This document shows positions 17,126 through 26,760 of a stretch of 64,000 nt of DNA, piece after piece. The notes below the pieces were generated by a model. The model had not been told where the DNA came from, did not search any database, and saw nothing but the letters and a program-made list of their open reading frames with translations. Source of the DNA: Clostridium cellulovorans 743B (lineage in GTDB: Bacteria > Bacillota > Clostridia > Clostridiales > Clostridiaceae); contig NC_014393.1 in NCBI RefSeq assembly GCF_000145275.1, positions 2,604,001 to 2,668,000 of the forward strand, written 5' to 3'. Positions within the stretch are counted from its first letter, which is position 1. Each line of letters begins with the position of its first letter. The translations under genes and the position numbers were made by a program.

Positions 17126-18647
17126 CGCTTATGCCTTCCTTCTCTTTTAATAATTCTATTATTCCACTAACACAATATTTCTTCGGCATAATATAGTTTT
17201 TTATATTATATTTTTCTAAAGTTTTAGCTGTCATTTCACCTATACAAATAATCTGTACATTTTTTAATATATTTAAATACTTAGTATCTAGGTTTTCATA
17301 AAAACCATTCACTCCTGATGCACTTAAAAATACTAGATAATCTAAATAATCTATTTCATTAAGGAGTTCTGTTCTTTTTTCAAAATCTTTAGATAAATAA
17401 TATGTTTTAATTTCTTGATATTTTACTTTTCTTCCATCTAAAATGTCAGTTAATTCTTCTGAAGATTCCTCTGCTCTTAATAATAAGACAGTTTCATTTG
17501 GTAAAACTATATTACTAAGACCTTCGCCTAAGGATTTTGTCGTGAATTTTTCTGGTTTATAATCTGCTATGAATCCGTTATTTTTAAGTACCTCAGCGGT
17601 GCCATCTCCTACTACTGCAAATTTCACCTTTGAAAAACTTCTATAATCAACAAGATACTCTTTAGCTTTCTTAAAAAATATATCCACTCCATTTGGACTG
17701 GTAAAGACAAGCCAATTATAATCATTTAAATGCTTTAAAGCCTTAATAAGTTCTGTGTTATCTTGAAACTCACAAACCTTACTAAAGCTTAGATTAACGG
17801 CTTTCCCTCTTATTTTCTCGACTTCCTTCTGAAGCTTTTCCGTTGTTTTTGGAGTTCCTGTAATACCTATTCGCTTACCTTCCAGCACTTCCGTTTTATC
17901 TGTGATAAAATTTAAATTAACAACATCTCCAATTACCATGATAGCTGGAGCTTTTATCTCTTTCTCCTTTGCTTTTTCAACAATGGTAATAAGCTCAGCT
18001 TTAGTAACTCTTTGATTAATTGTTGTTCCTTTTTCTATTATTGCTATAGGTGTATTTGGCGATTTACCATTTTGTACAAGTGTATCTACAATAAACTTTA
18101 GATTTCCAATACCCATTAAAAATACCAAAGTACCCTTAACTTTAGCTAAAATTTTTAGCTCTTTTTCCAAATCAGAATAATCACCTTGTTCGTTTTCATA
18201 TCTGTGGCCTGTTATTACATGAAAAGAGGTACTTACTCCTCTATGGGTTACAGGAATGCCTGCATATTCTGGGACTGCTATTGCTGAAGTTATTCCTGGT
18301 ACAACTTCAAAGGGAATTTCATTTTTAATTAATTCTTGAATTTCTTCTCCGCCTCTTCCAAAGACAAAAGGGTCCCCACCTTTTAATCTTACTACATTCC
18401 TACCTTTTAATGCTTCCTCTACAATAATTTCATTTATTTTTTCCTGCTTTATAGCATGTTTGCCAACATCTTTACCTACATAGATATGATTAGCTTTCTC
18501 GTTTACAAAATTAATCATATCTGATGATACTAGCCTGTCGTATATAATTGTATCACATTCTTCAAGAAGTTTTTTTCCTTTAATCGTTAGTAATCCTACA
18601 TCTCCAGGTCCTGCACCAACAAGGTATACTTTGCCATTTTTCTTCAT
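17118..18647 (-). CDS. cobA/hemD: Uroporphyrinogen-III C-methyltransferase / uroporphyrinogen-III synthase fusion
   Basis: About 509 aa from the ATG at 18645-18647, seven bases after GGAGG and overlapping the hemC stop (TGATG). Residues about 1-245 are the SAM-dependent SUMT: VYLVGAGPGDVGLLTIKG, VRLKGGDPFVFGRGGEEIQ and VVPGITSAIAVPEYAGIPVTHRG. Residues about 255-509 are HemD: KRIGITGTPKTTEKLQ, NWLVFTSPNGVDIFF and DYLVFLSASGVNGF. HemD cyclises hydroxymethylbilane to uroporphyrinogen III and CobA methylates it to precorrin-2. The fusion is known in clostridia. Confidence 0.96.
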   Translation of the reverse strand: MKKNGKVYLVGAGPGDVGLLTIKGKKLLEECDTIIYDRLVSSDMINFVNEKANHIYVGKDVGKHAIKQEKINEIIVEEALKGRNVVRLKGGDPFVFGRGGEEIQELIKNEIPFEVVPGITSAIAVPEYAGIPVTHRGVSTSFHVITGHRYENEQGDYSDLEKELKILAKVKGTLVFLMGIGNLKFIVDTLVQNGKSPNTPIAIIEKGTTINQRVTKAELITIVEKAKEKEIKAPAIMVIGDVVNLNFITDKTEVLEGKRIGITGTPKTTEKLQKEVEKIRGKAVNLSFSKVCEFQDNTELIKALKHLNDYNWLVFTSPNGVDIFFKKAKEYLVDYRSFSKVKFAVVGDGTAEVLKNNGFIADYKPEKFTTKSLGEGLSNIVLPNETVLLLRAEESSEELTDILDGRKVKYQEIKTYYLSKDFEKRTELLNEIDYLDYLVFLSASGVNGFYENLDTKYLNILKNVQIICIGEMTAKTLEKYNIKNYIMPKKYCVSGIIELLKEKEGISDE

Positions 18648-19549
18648 CACTTCACCTCCTGTAATATTTCCTCTACAAGTTTTTCTGTAAGTTTTAATCG
18701 ATTTTCTATAGAATCGCTTCCTTTTTTTCTAGAAACTTTTCCATTATGCTCATAAATAATGTCCAAGAATATTGTATCTTTATCTATAAAAGAGTAGGCT
18801 CCAATAGGTTCATTACAACCAGCATTAAGCTTTTTCATTACATATCTTTCAACTTCTAAAGAATACATTGCTTCTTCATTATGTATGCTATCCTTTAAAA
18901 AACTAAACTCCTCCTCAGCTCTTCCTTCAACTGCAATAATTCCTTGTCCACCAGCAGGTATAAAATCTTCAACGGATAAATAATTCAGATTAATTCTTTC
19001 ATCATCTAATAATCCAAGCCTTTTTAATCCTGCAGCTGCTAAAATTATTCCATCGTATTCACCACTTATCAACTTTTCTAACCTTCTTTGAACATTTCCC
19101 CGCAAATCCTTAGTATCTACGTTATTTAGAAGCCTCTTGATTTGTAGTTTACGTCTAAGACTAGTAGTACCTATTAACTTATTTGTTTTGTTAAAATCAT
19201 TTATAGTATCCTTGTTATTGGCTGTAACCAGTACGTCCCTTGGATCCTCTCGTTTTGTTACAGCTACTATTTTAAGGCCAGTTAAAAGATCCATTGGCAT
19301 ATCTTTTGCACTATGAACAGCTAAATCTATCTCACCACTTTTTATAGCCTTTTCAAATTCTGATACAAAGGCACCTTTTCCACCAAAGCTAAGGAGAGAT
19401 TTATCTAATATTTCATCTCCTTTTGTACTCATCTCTACTACTTCACAATTGATTTCAGGATGTTTTTTCTTAATAGCATCAATTACTATATTTGTTTGCA
19501 TCAAGGCTAGTTTACTTTTCCTTGTGCCAATTCTTATAATCTTCTTCAT
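18647..19549 (-). CDS. hemC: Porphobilinogen deaminase (hydroxymethylbilane synthase)
   Basis: About 300 aa; the ATG at 19547-19549 has AAGGAG upstream. It polymerises four porphobilinogens on a dipyrromethane cofactor attached to Cys245 (LNAGCNEPIGAY). Other hallmarks are RIGTRKSKLAL, AVHSAKDMPM (catalytic Asp83) and DLRGNVQRRLEKL, IPAGGQGIIAVE. Its binding site directly follows the true end of the precorrin-2 dehydrogenase frame at 19560. Confidence 0.97.
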   Translation of the reverse strand: MKKIIRIGTRKSKLALMQTNIVIDAIKKKHPEINCEVVEMSTKGDEILDKSLLSFGGKGAFVSEFEKAIKSGEIDLAVHSAKDMPMDLLTGLKIVAVTKREDPRDVLVTANNKDTINDFNKTNKLIGTTSLRRKLQIKRLLNNVDTKDLRGNVQRRLEKLISGEYDGIILAAAGLKRLGLLDDERINLNYLSVEDFIPAGGQGIIAVEGRAEEEFSFLKDSIHNEEAMYSLEVERYVMKKLNAGCNEPIGAYSFIDKDTIFLDIIYEHNGKVSRKKGSDSIENRLKLTEKLVEEILQEVK

Positions 19550-19559
19550 TTTTTTCTCC

Positions 19560-20167
19560 TTAATATTTATCAATGATTTTTAATACATCGATTTCTTTTA
19601 TATCTCCTTCCCTCTGAAGCGCTAAAATAAGTAATTCCTTGTGTATCTTCTTTCTTTTAGACTCATCTTTAACAGTAGAGTTAATAAAATTTCTATAGTT
19701 TAATAATTGATCAGATACTTTTTCATAAAAATCTGGAATTAACTCTTTTATGTCTTTTTTAGTTTTCTTGACAGACTAGGGCTTCCTCCAGATGAAGTAA
19801 TGCCTACAATTACAGCTCCACGTTTAACTACAGCAGGAAATAAAAATCCCTCTTGATTTTGATTTGCAGAATTCACATTTGTCCCCTTTTCGTTACATAC
19901 ATTAACTATTTCTTTATTTATGAATTCAGCATCTGTAGCAGCAATTACAAGGAATGCATCTTTTAAATACTTATCATCGTAACTACCCTCTATTAGAGTA
20001 ATCTTATCACTAACTTCTTTTAGTTCCTGACAAAACTTTGGTGAAATAACTTTTATCTGTGGTTCAAAATTTAAAAGTGTTTTTATCTTTCTATAAGCTA
20101 CGGGTCCACCACCGAAAACTACAACGATTTTATTTTTTAACTCAACAAACAAAGGAAAATATGCCAT
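19560..20167 (-). CDS. Precorrin-2 dehydrogenase (SirC/Met8-like), needs a -1 frameshift
   Basis: The zero frame (19748-20167) encodes 139 aa: MAYFPLFVELKNKIVVVFGG with the NAD-binding loop GGGPVAYRKIKTLL and the conserved GITSSGGSPSLSRKLKK, then stops after one codon. The -1 frame continues without a stop (DIKELIPDFYEKVSDQLL...) to TAA at 19560-19562, giving about 202 aa, the usual family length. The junction is CTA AAA AAG, i.e. A AAA AAG at 19754-19760, the slippery heptamer of E. coli dnaX. The enzyme oxidises precorrin-2 to sirohydrochlorin before cobalt insertion. Programmed frameshifting, a deletion in an A run, or a base-calling error are all possible. Confidence 0.8.
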
Positions 20168-20278
20168 TTCGTTCTCCTTAATCTAAGATGATATTTTAAA
20201 GCCTTCTTAAAATAAAAAACATTACTCTGTTTAATTGTTTTTGTATATGTTCTTTAGCCTACTATTAGTAATAAAGAA

Positions 20279-21451
20279 CTATTGAAAATCCTCTACTGCT
20301 CTTGAAATACATTTTATAAAGGTTTCCAATTCTTCCTTACTTGAATTATCTCTTATTGAATAAATTATATTTTCAATGGAATGGTCTTTAAAAACCTTAG
20401 ATATCTTGTCCATATCGCCCATAAATTCTCTAAATATAAGCCATTTTTCAAAGTTATCTACTCCATCATTAATTATAATATCAGCAGCTTCAAGTTCCTT
20501 AAGTTTTCTAGCATTATTTTCTTTAGAAAGCTTATTAAAGTAATCTATATTATAAAGAGTAGAATTTTCAATAGTGCTGATTCTACCATCGATATCTGTT
20601 GGTACTGCTAAATCTATAAATAATCTGTCTTTTAGAGTTATAAATCTTTCTTCAACTTCTTCCTTTGTTAAAGTATAGTGCGGACTAGAAGTAGCACTTA
20701 TCACTACATCTGCTCTATCTATGAATTTATATCGTTCCTCATAGTTTATCATCTCAATAAAAGGATATTTTATACATGTATCCTTAAAGCTATTATGGTT
20801 TCTAGTAGTTACAATAATCTTATTAGCTTTACAATTACATAGGTTCTTTAAAACCGTTCCCCCGATTTTACCTGAAGCTCCAATTATCATTATTACCTTA
20901 TCTTCAGACTTTTCTATAAAATCTAAAGCGGCATTTGCAGCAAAGGTTCCTATAGAAACAGGAATCTTCGAGAGCAGGGTTTGAGTTTTTATTATTTTTG
21001 CATTTGTAATAGCTTCTCTAAATAAGACATTAAAGATTGTACTAGTGCAATTAACTTCTTTTGAAGTATTAAAAGCTTGTTTAACTTGTCCTAAAATTTC
21101 ATCTTCACCGATAACCATAGAATCTATTCCACAAGCTACTCTGAAAAGATGAGTAATTGCGGCTCTATCAGTAAACACTCTAAAGTGTTTCATTAAAATT
21201 TTCATTTCAATATTTTTCGTAGATGCAAGAAATTTTTGAATAGAATCTATAGTATAATTGATATTCTCGGATTTTGAGCTAAAACATACTTCAGTTCTAT
21301 TACAGGTTGATATTAATACACATTCATCAACAATCTTAGAATCCACTGCTTCCTTAATAAAATCTCTTTGTTCCTCTTGATTAAAAGATAATAAAGCCCT
21401 TATATGAACTGGTGCTGTTTTATGACTTATACTAATTATTCCTATACTCAT
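20279..21451 (-). CDS. hemA: Glutamyl-tRNA reductase
   Basis: About 390 aa from the ATG at 21449-21451, which follows AAAGGAG; an ATG six codons earlier has no site. It reduces glutamyl-tRNA to glutamate-1-semialdehyde. The nucleophile is Cys50 in LISTCNRTEVC; GIDSMVIGEDEILGQVK and the NADPH loop GASGKIGG (about 191-198) are typical. The C-terminal dimerisation domain is short compared with the 420-450 aa of many homologues, as in other clostridia. It begins just after the cobT stop. Confidence 0.95.
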   Translation of the reverse strand: MSIGIISISHKTAPVHIRALLSFNQEEQRDFIKEAVDSKIVDECVLISTCNRTEVCFSSKSENINYTIDSIQKFLASTKNIEMKILMKHFRVFTDRAAITHLFRVACGIDSMVIGEDEILGQVKQAFNTSKEVNCTSTIFNVLFREAITNAKIIKTQTLLSKIPVSIGTFAANAALDFIEKSEDKVIMIIGASGKIGGTVLKNLCNCKANKIIVTTRNHNSFKDTCIKYPFIEMINYEERYKFIDRADVVISATSSPHYTLTKEEVEERFITLKDRLFIDLAVPTDIDGRISTIENSTLYNIDYFNKLSKENNARKLKELEAADIIINDGVDNFEKWLIFREFMGDMDKISKVFKDHSIENIIYSIRDNSSKEELETFIKCISRAVEDFQ

Positions 21452-21468
21452 AATAGGCTCCTTTTTCA

Positions 21469-22524
21469 TTATATTTGGTGCGTATATTCTTCAATTAATG
21501 CATCATCAAAAGAGGGTATCTCATAATAAGCTTTTAGGGCGTAATCAAATAAATTTGATGCGATTATCGCTCCAGTTCCTTCGCCCATGCCCATAGATAG
21601 ATCCAAAGCACCTTCAATATTTAAGGTTTCTAAAAGCATTCTTCCAGCTGGTTCTTTTGATACGTGAGATCCAAAAATATAATCTTTACATTTAGGTTGT
21701 AATTGAACAGCAATTAATGCTGCAATGGTAGTTATAAAACCATCCATAATTATTGGCTTTTTATACAATGCAGCCCCAAGGTAACAGCCAACTAACCCTG
21801 CAATATCAAATCCTCCAACCTTTGCTAGGACATCTATTGGATCTTCTTTTAATGGTTTATTTACTTCTAGGGCGGTTTTTATCACCTGAATTTTTCTTTT
21901 AAGTCCTTCTGTGGATAATCCAGCACCTCTACCTGTTACAGTTTCTACACTAGTATCTAACATAACAGAAGCAATGGCACTACTTGTAGTTGTATTACCT
22001 ATACCCATTTCTCCAGTTATAAATAAATCATATTGGTCTTTTAATTCACCAACAACTTTTATTCCTACTTCAATTGCTTTTATAGCTTCTTCTCTTGTCA
22101 TAGCTGGCCCATTAATTATATTATCGGTACCTTTTCTTATTTTATACTTTATCACATTATCTTCTTCGACATCTTCAAGTATTCCTATATCTATGGGAAT
22201 AACTTCTGCTGATGCTACCTTTGAAAGAATGTTAATTGTTGATTTTCCCTTTGCCATATTTCGGACTACTTGAGCAGTAACTTCACTACCAGTTTGAGTA
22301 ACTCCTTCTGAAACTACGCCATTATCTGCTGCCATAATTAATACAGCTTTTTTTTCAACCTTTGGAGTTAAAGTTCTATATATACCTGCTAATCTTGACA
22401 CATATTCTTCTAAACGACCAAGACTATTAAGCGGTTTGCAAAGCTTGTCCCAACGTGATTCACAGGCTCTTATCATTCCTTTATCTATTTCTTCTATTTG
22501 TGCTATAGCTTCATATAGCTTCAC
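21469..22524 (-). CDS. cobT: Nicotinate-nucleotide:dimethylbenzimidazole phosphoribosyltransferase
   Basis: About 351 aa. I favour the GTG at 22522-22524, eight bases after GAGG; an ATG at 22530 is only two bases from that site. It makes alpha-ribazole phosphate for the lower nucleotide loop. Motifs: RPLNSLGRLE-like KPLNSLGRLEEYVSRLAG, IMAADNGVVSEGVTQTGSEV, ITGEMGIGNTTTSSAI, VGGFDIAGLVG and the catalytic Glu in MGMGEGTGAII. No dimethylbenzimidazole synthesis genes are in the window, so the natural base is not known. Confidence 0.95.
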   Translation of the reverse strand: MKLYEAIAQIEEIDKGMIRACESRWDKLCKPLNSLGRLEEYVSRLAGIYRTLTPKVEKKAVLIMAADNGVVSEGVTQTGSEVTAQVVRNMAKGKSTINILSKVASAEVIPIDIGILEDVEEDNVIKYKIRKGTDNIINGPAMTREEAIKAIEVGIKVVGELKDQYDLFITGEMGIGNTTTSSAIASVMLDTSVETVTGRGAGLSTEGLKRKIQVIKTALEVNKPLKEDPIDVLAKVGGFDIAGLVGCYLGAALYKKPIIMDGFITTIAALIAVQLQPKCKDYIFGSHVSKEPAGRMLLETLNIEGALDLSMGMGEGTGAIIASNLFDYALKAYYEIPSFDDALIEEYTHQI

Positions 22525-22714
22525 ACCCATCACCTCGATAATTTTTATTCCGTATTATATATTTTAATAAATAATCTTCATAGTGTACATTGTTTTTTAG
22601 TAATCACATAGATTTACTGTGTACGATTAGGCTTTATCACTTAGTTTTACCTCTAGAAATCTTATAATCAACATAAAACAACTTATCAAATCAAGATATA
22701 AACATTATTGGATC

Positions 22715-23290
22715 TTATATATTTATAGCGTTTATTACAGGGTGATTGTCTATAATTTCAAGAACACTATAACAACCATGATTAAATCTAAAATTCCAAA
22801 AACCTTCAATAGGTAACTTTAGCATACTTGAAATCAAAACTTTTAATGGACCTTCGTGAGAAACTATCAATATGTCTTTATTATAACTTACTATTGTATT
22901 GGTAGCTTCTACAACTCTATTATAAAAATCTATAAATTTTTCACCTTGTGGTGGTGCTACATTAATCCAATCTTTGCTCCAGAAACTAACTTCTTTAGGG
23001 TATTTTTTTGATATTTCCTTATAGCTTAACCCTTCAAAAACACCAAAATCTATTTCTGTCAACTTATTGTCAATTTCAATTTGATTTTCCTGTGCAATAA
23101 TTTCAGCAGTTTTATATGCTCTAGAATATGGGCTAGTTATTATTTTATCAAATCTCACATCTTTAAGCTTTTCCCTTAAAATTTCACCTTGCCTTATTCC
23201 TGTTTCATTGAGAGGTACGTCAGTTGATCCCATGTAAACACCTTTTTTGTTGCATTCTGTTTCACCATGTCTAACTAAATATAATTTCAC
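22715..23290 (-). CDS. cobC: Alpha-ribazole phosphatase
   Basis: Product of 191 aa starting at GTG, seven bases after AAGGAG. Histidine phosphatase fold: LYLVRHGETECNKKG, ITSPYSRAYKTAEIIA, EIDFGVFEGLSYKEISKKYP and VSHEGPLKVL. It dephosphorylates alpha-ribazole-5'-phosphate or adenosylcobalamin-5'-phosphate. Its place next to cobS and cobT makes it the better CobC candidate of the two paralogues in this operon. Confidence 0.85.
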   Translation of the reverse strand: MKLYLVRHGETECNKKGVYMGSTDVPLNETGIRQGEILREKLKDVRFDKIITSPYSRAYKTAEIIAQENQIEIDNKLTEIDFGVFEGLSYKEISKKYPKEVSFWSKDWINVAPPQGEKFIDFYNRVVEATNTIVSYNKDILIVSHEGPLKVLISSMLKLPIEGFWNFRFNHGCYSVLEIIDNHPVINAINI

Positions 23291-23303
23291 TGTAAGCTCC
23301 TTT

Positions 23304-24029
23304 TTAAATCGCCAAAATCAATAAAAATAGTACTTCTGCTAACTCTGAGCCAGCCCCTAAAATATCACCAGTAATGCCTCCGATTTTTTTCTCAATATAT
23401 TTCCTAAATAAGAATATAAAGAATAAACAACCTAGGGTAGCTATAATTCCTATAACTTTAACACCGATAGTTGTTATTAAAGTTCCTAAAATACAGCATA
23501 TAGCAGAATTTAATAGAGTAACTTTACCTATATAAATATTCCCAAGGCCATTCTCACGTGGATAATTAGCTTTATACATTAATATAGGTTGAACAAGTTT
23601 ACCAACCACGGGCGAAAGAAAAATGGCAATAGGTATATTTCTCGATACTGATATCAAAAGAATTTTTAATATCAAATCAAAAATAATAGCTATTACACCA
23701 TTAGTTCCCACTCTGCTATCTTTCATAATCTCAAGCATCACTTCTTTTTTTCTTGAGGAGTATATTGCATCAGCAGTGTCAGCTAATCCATCAATATGAA
23801 ATGCTCCTGTTAAGCATAGGTAAGCTAAAACAGCGCATACTATCTGAAAGTAACCTGGAACTACATATCCTGCTAAATTATATACAATCAAATCAAAAGC
23901 TCCAAGAATCACACCGACTATTGGAAAATAAATTATACCTTTAGAAATATCATTTTCTTTTATATCAATATTTATATTAATAGGTATTCTTGTGAGAAAT
24001 TGAATTGTTAATATTAGTGATTTAATCAT
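23304..24029 (-). CDS. cobS: Adenosylcobinamide-GDP ribazoletransferase (cobalamin synthase)
   Basis: About 241 aa; the ATG at 24027-24029 is placed seven bases after AAGGTGAT, inside the end of cbiC. A membrane protein with about six hydrophobic segments that joins alpha-ribazole(-phosphate) to adenosylcobinamide-GDP. Family signatures: LTRIPI at the N terminus, YLCLTGAFHIDGLADTADAI and MKDSRVGTNGVIAII (metal-binding acids), GGITGDILGAGSELAEV at the C terminus. Confidence 0.95.
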   Translation of the reverse strand: MIKSLILTIQFLTRIPININIDIKENDISKGIIYFPIVGVILGAFDLIVYNLAGYVVPGYFQIVCAVLAYLCLTGAFHIDGLADTADAIYSSRKKEVMLEIMKDSRVGTNGVIAIIFDLILKILLISVSRNIPIAIFLSPVVGKLVQPILMYKANYPRENGLGNIYIGKVTLLNSAICCILGTLITTIGVKVIGIIATLGCLFFIFLFRKYIEKKIGGITGDILGAGSELAEVLFLLILAI

Positions 24030-24037
24030 CGTCTTTA

Positions 24038-24676
24038 TCACCTTATCTTATCTGCTTGGTATATTAAAGCATTACATATTGCTGCTGCAACTGTGCTCCC
24101 ACCTTTTCTGCCCTTTGATACAATGTATGGAATCTCTGTACTCATTATAAGTTCTTTAGATTCTACTACATTTACAAAGCCTACAGGAACTCCAATTATT
24201 AATTCTGGTTTGACTATTCCTTCGTTTATGAGTTCATATAATCTAATCAAAGCTGTTGGGGCATTTCCAATAGCAAATATTATCTTTCCTTTAAGCTGAG
24301 AACCACGTTCCATAGAAACGGCAGCTCTAGTAACCTGTCTTTTTTCAGCTTCCTTTGCTACATCCTCGTGAGCCATAAAGCAATTAACAGTACCACCTAA
24401 TGCTTCCAAACGTTTTTTGTTTATACCAGAAGCAGCCATATTGGTGTCTGTAATGATTGATGCACCATTTCTTAGAGCTTCAATGGCAATCTTTGCACTA
24501 TCTTCTGAAAAACATAAGTTATCGACATAATCAAAATCTGCAGTGGTATGTATTACCCTCTTTACAACTAAGTCTTCATATTCAGGAAATGTTTTTCCTT
24601 CTAGTTCTTCAGTAATTATCTCAAAGCTTCTTTTTTCTATTTCATTTGGTTTGACAATTTCAATTTTATTAAGCAT
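24038..24676 (-). CDS. cbiC: Cobalt-precorrin-8 methylmutase
   Basis: Product of 212 aa. It moves the methyl group from C11 to C12 to give cobyrinate. PNEIEKRSFEIITEEL at the N terminus, VVKRVIHTTADFDYV with the catalytic His, DTNMAASGINKKRLEALGG, and IGVPVGFVNVVESKELI are typical. It overlaps the following cobS. Confidence 0.96.
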   Translation of the reverse strand: MLNKIEIVKPNEIEKRSFEIITEELEGKTFPEYEDLVVKRVIHTTADFDYVDNLCFSEDSAKIAIEALRNGASIITDTNMAASGINKKRLEALGGTVNCFMAHEDVAKEAEKRQVTRAAVSMERGSQLKGKIIFAIGNAPTALIRLYELINEGIVKPELIIGVPVGFVNVVESKELIMSTEIPYIVSKGRKGGSTVAAAICNALIYQADKIR

Positions 24677-24715
24677 TATTTAAACTTACCTTCCTATAAT
24701 AACCTTTTATTTAGG

Positions 24716-25243
24716 TTAGTTTTCTATTCCTTTACGGCTTGGAATGCCTTTTTCAAAAGGATGTTTGATTTTTTTTATTTCTGATACATAATCAGCTAGT
24801 TCAATTAATTCTTCGCTAGGATTTCTACCTGTTAATACTACTTCTAAAGTCTTTGGCTTTTTATTTAAGAATTCTATAAGATTTTCTTCCTCAAAAACGT
24901 TATTTAGAATTGCATAAATTATTTCATCTAAAAATAAAAGTTCTGCATTGGTCTTCTGTACAAAATCTACTATTTCTTTAAACTTTTCATTGTAGTAATT
25001 TTTTAACTCTTCTTTTTCTTCTTCTGTCATAGTGAAGGTAAATTTCATTTTATCTTTACCTTCAATTCTCGTTATATTAGGAATTCTATTTAAGCTATCA
25101 ATCTCGCTAGTAGTATTGTTTTTTAAAAACTGATAAATTACAACTTTTTTACCACTACCAGCGGCTCTTATACATAATCCCATTGCTGCAGTAGTTTTTC
25201 CTTTTCCATCACCACAATAAATGTGAACACATGAATCTTTCAT
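24716..25243 (-). CDS. cobO: Corrinoid adenosyltransferase (CobO/BtuR type)
   Basis: Product of 175 aa with GGAGGG before ATG, directly abutting the cbiP stop (TAGATG). The P-loop is YCGDGKGKTTAAMGL near the N terminus and ELLFLDEIIYAI is the Walker B-like segment; VVLTGRNPSEELIELADYV is typical of the family. It transfers the adenosyl group of ATP to Co(I) corrinoids. Confidence 0.95.
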   Translation of the reverse strand: MKDSCVHIYCGDGKGKTTAAMGLCIRAAGSGKKVVIYQFLKNNTTSEIDSLNRIPNITRIEGKDKMKFTFTMTEEEKEELKNYYNEKFKEIVDFVQKTNAELLFLDEIIYAILNNVFEEENLIEFLNKKPKTLEVVLTGRNPSEELIELADYVSEIKKIKHPFEKGIPSRKGIEN

Positions 25244-26740
25244 CTAAACACCCTCCTCTAATATTTCATATACTTTTTTCATATCTATGGAATTTCTTAT
25301 TAAATCGGCTAACTTATTATATTGCTCTTCTTTGTAGTCTTTAAGACTTAAGTTGTTTTCTTCTGATGTTATGCCTTTTTCATTCATTAATGTTTTAATT
25401 ATACTCTTAGTCAATTCTTCGTTGTCAAAGATTCCATGAAGATAAGATCCCCAAACACTAAGATTTTCATTTCCGTATCCATCTATTCTTCCATCTTCTA
25501 ATGTGATAATGGCTTTTGCAGTCCCTAGATTTTTTGTTCCTCCCATATGTATTTCATAACCAGAGATTTCTTTATTATAAACTTCGTAAATGTCTTCAGT
25601 TTTAGCCCAATAGCCTCTAGTTCTTGTTCTGACCTTGCTTTTTTCAAAGGTTGTTGATATGTCTAAAAGTCCCATTCCTCTCATTGAACCGCCATGTTCA
25701 ATATTCAAAGGATCATGAAGTTCTTTCCCTAAGATTTGAAACCCTCCACATATTCCGATTATTTTAGTTCCCTCATTGACTAATCTTAAAATAGTTCCCT
25801 CAAGTCCACTTTCTCTTAAATAAGATAGATCCGCCATAGTATTCTTGGTACCTGGTAAAATTATCAAATCAGGCTTCCCTAATTCACTTTTATTTCTTAC
25901 ATATCTTAACGAAACTTCTTTAAATAATTCTAACACATTGAAATCAGTAAAATTTGATATATGAGGCAATTTGATGATAGCTATGTCTATACCTTCTTTA
26001 ATTGAATACTTTGTAAGCCTTTCTGATAAACTATCTTCATCATCAATATAAATACTTTCGTAAGGAACAACACCAACAACTGGTACATGTACCTTTTCTT
26101 CAAGCATATCTAGACCAGGCTTCAATATTTCAACATCGCCTCTAAATTTATTTATGACGACGCCTTTCATCATCTTCTTTTCTTCTTCTTCCAGTAACAT
26201 TATAGTACCATAAACCGATGCAAAGACACCGCCTCTATCTATATCTGCCACTAATAGAACTGGAGCATTGGCCATTTTAGCCATACCCATGTTTACAATA
26301 TCATTTTCTTTAAGATTAATTTCCGCCGGACTTCCTGCACCTTCAATAACGATGATATCATATTCTTCCGTAAGAGAATCATAGGCTTTTTTCACTTCTG
26401 GAATTAAATTTGTTTTATTTCTAAAATAGTCACTTGCCTTCATATTGCCCATTACTTCACCATTGACAATTACTTGTGAACCCATAGTGCTTGTTGGCTT
26501 TAATAAAATTGGATTCATGGTTACCTTTGGTTCTATACCGGCAGCTTCTGCCTGCATTGCTTGAGCTCTTCCAATCTCCAATCCATCCGAGGTTATGTAT
26601 GAATTCAAAGCCATATTCTGAGATTTAAATGGAGCTACCTTATATCCATCTTGCATAAATACACGACATAAACCAGCAGTTATAAAGGTTTTACCTGAAT
26701 TAGACATTGTACCTTGTATCATTATTGCTTTTGCACTCAT
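25244..26740 (-). CDS. cbiP: Cobyric acid synthase (glutamine-hydrolysing)
   Basis: About 498 aa from the ATG at 26738-26740, after AAAGGTGAT. It amidates the b, d, e and g side chains of adenosylcobyrinate diamide. The N-terminal dethiobiotin-synthetase-like domain has MIQGTMSNSGKTFITAGLCR and SQNMALNSYITSDGLEIGRA; the glutamine amidotransferase domain has the nucleophile in IIGICGGFQILG and the His in SYLHGIFDN. Confidence 0.96.
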   Translation of the reverse strand: MSAKAIMIQGTMSNSGKTFITAGLCRVFMQDGYKVAPFKSQNMALNSYITSDGLEIGRAQAMQAEAAGIEPKVTMNPILLKPTSTMGSQVIVNGEVMGNMKASDYFRNKTNLIPEVKKAYDSLTEEYDIIVIEGAGSPAEINLKENDIVNMGMAKMANAPVLLVADIDRGGVFASVYGTIMLLEEEEKKMMKGVVINKFRGDVEILKPGLDMLEEKVHVPVVGVVPYESIYIDDEDSLSERLTKYSIKEGIDIAIIKLPHISNFTDFNVLELFKEVSLRYVRNKSELGKPDLIILPGTKNTMADLSYLRESGLEGTILRLVNEGTKIIGICGGFQILGKELHDPLNIEHGGSMRGMGLLDISTTFEKSKVRTRTRGYWAKTEDIYEVYNKEISGYEIHMGGTKNLGTAKAIITLEDGRIDGYGNENLSVWGSYLHGIFDNEELTKSIIKTLMNEKGITSEENNLSLKDYKEEQYNKLADLIRNSIDMKKVYEILEEGV

Positions 26741-26760
26741 CTCTATCACCTTTGCTTTTA

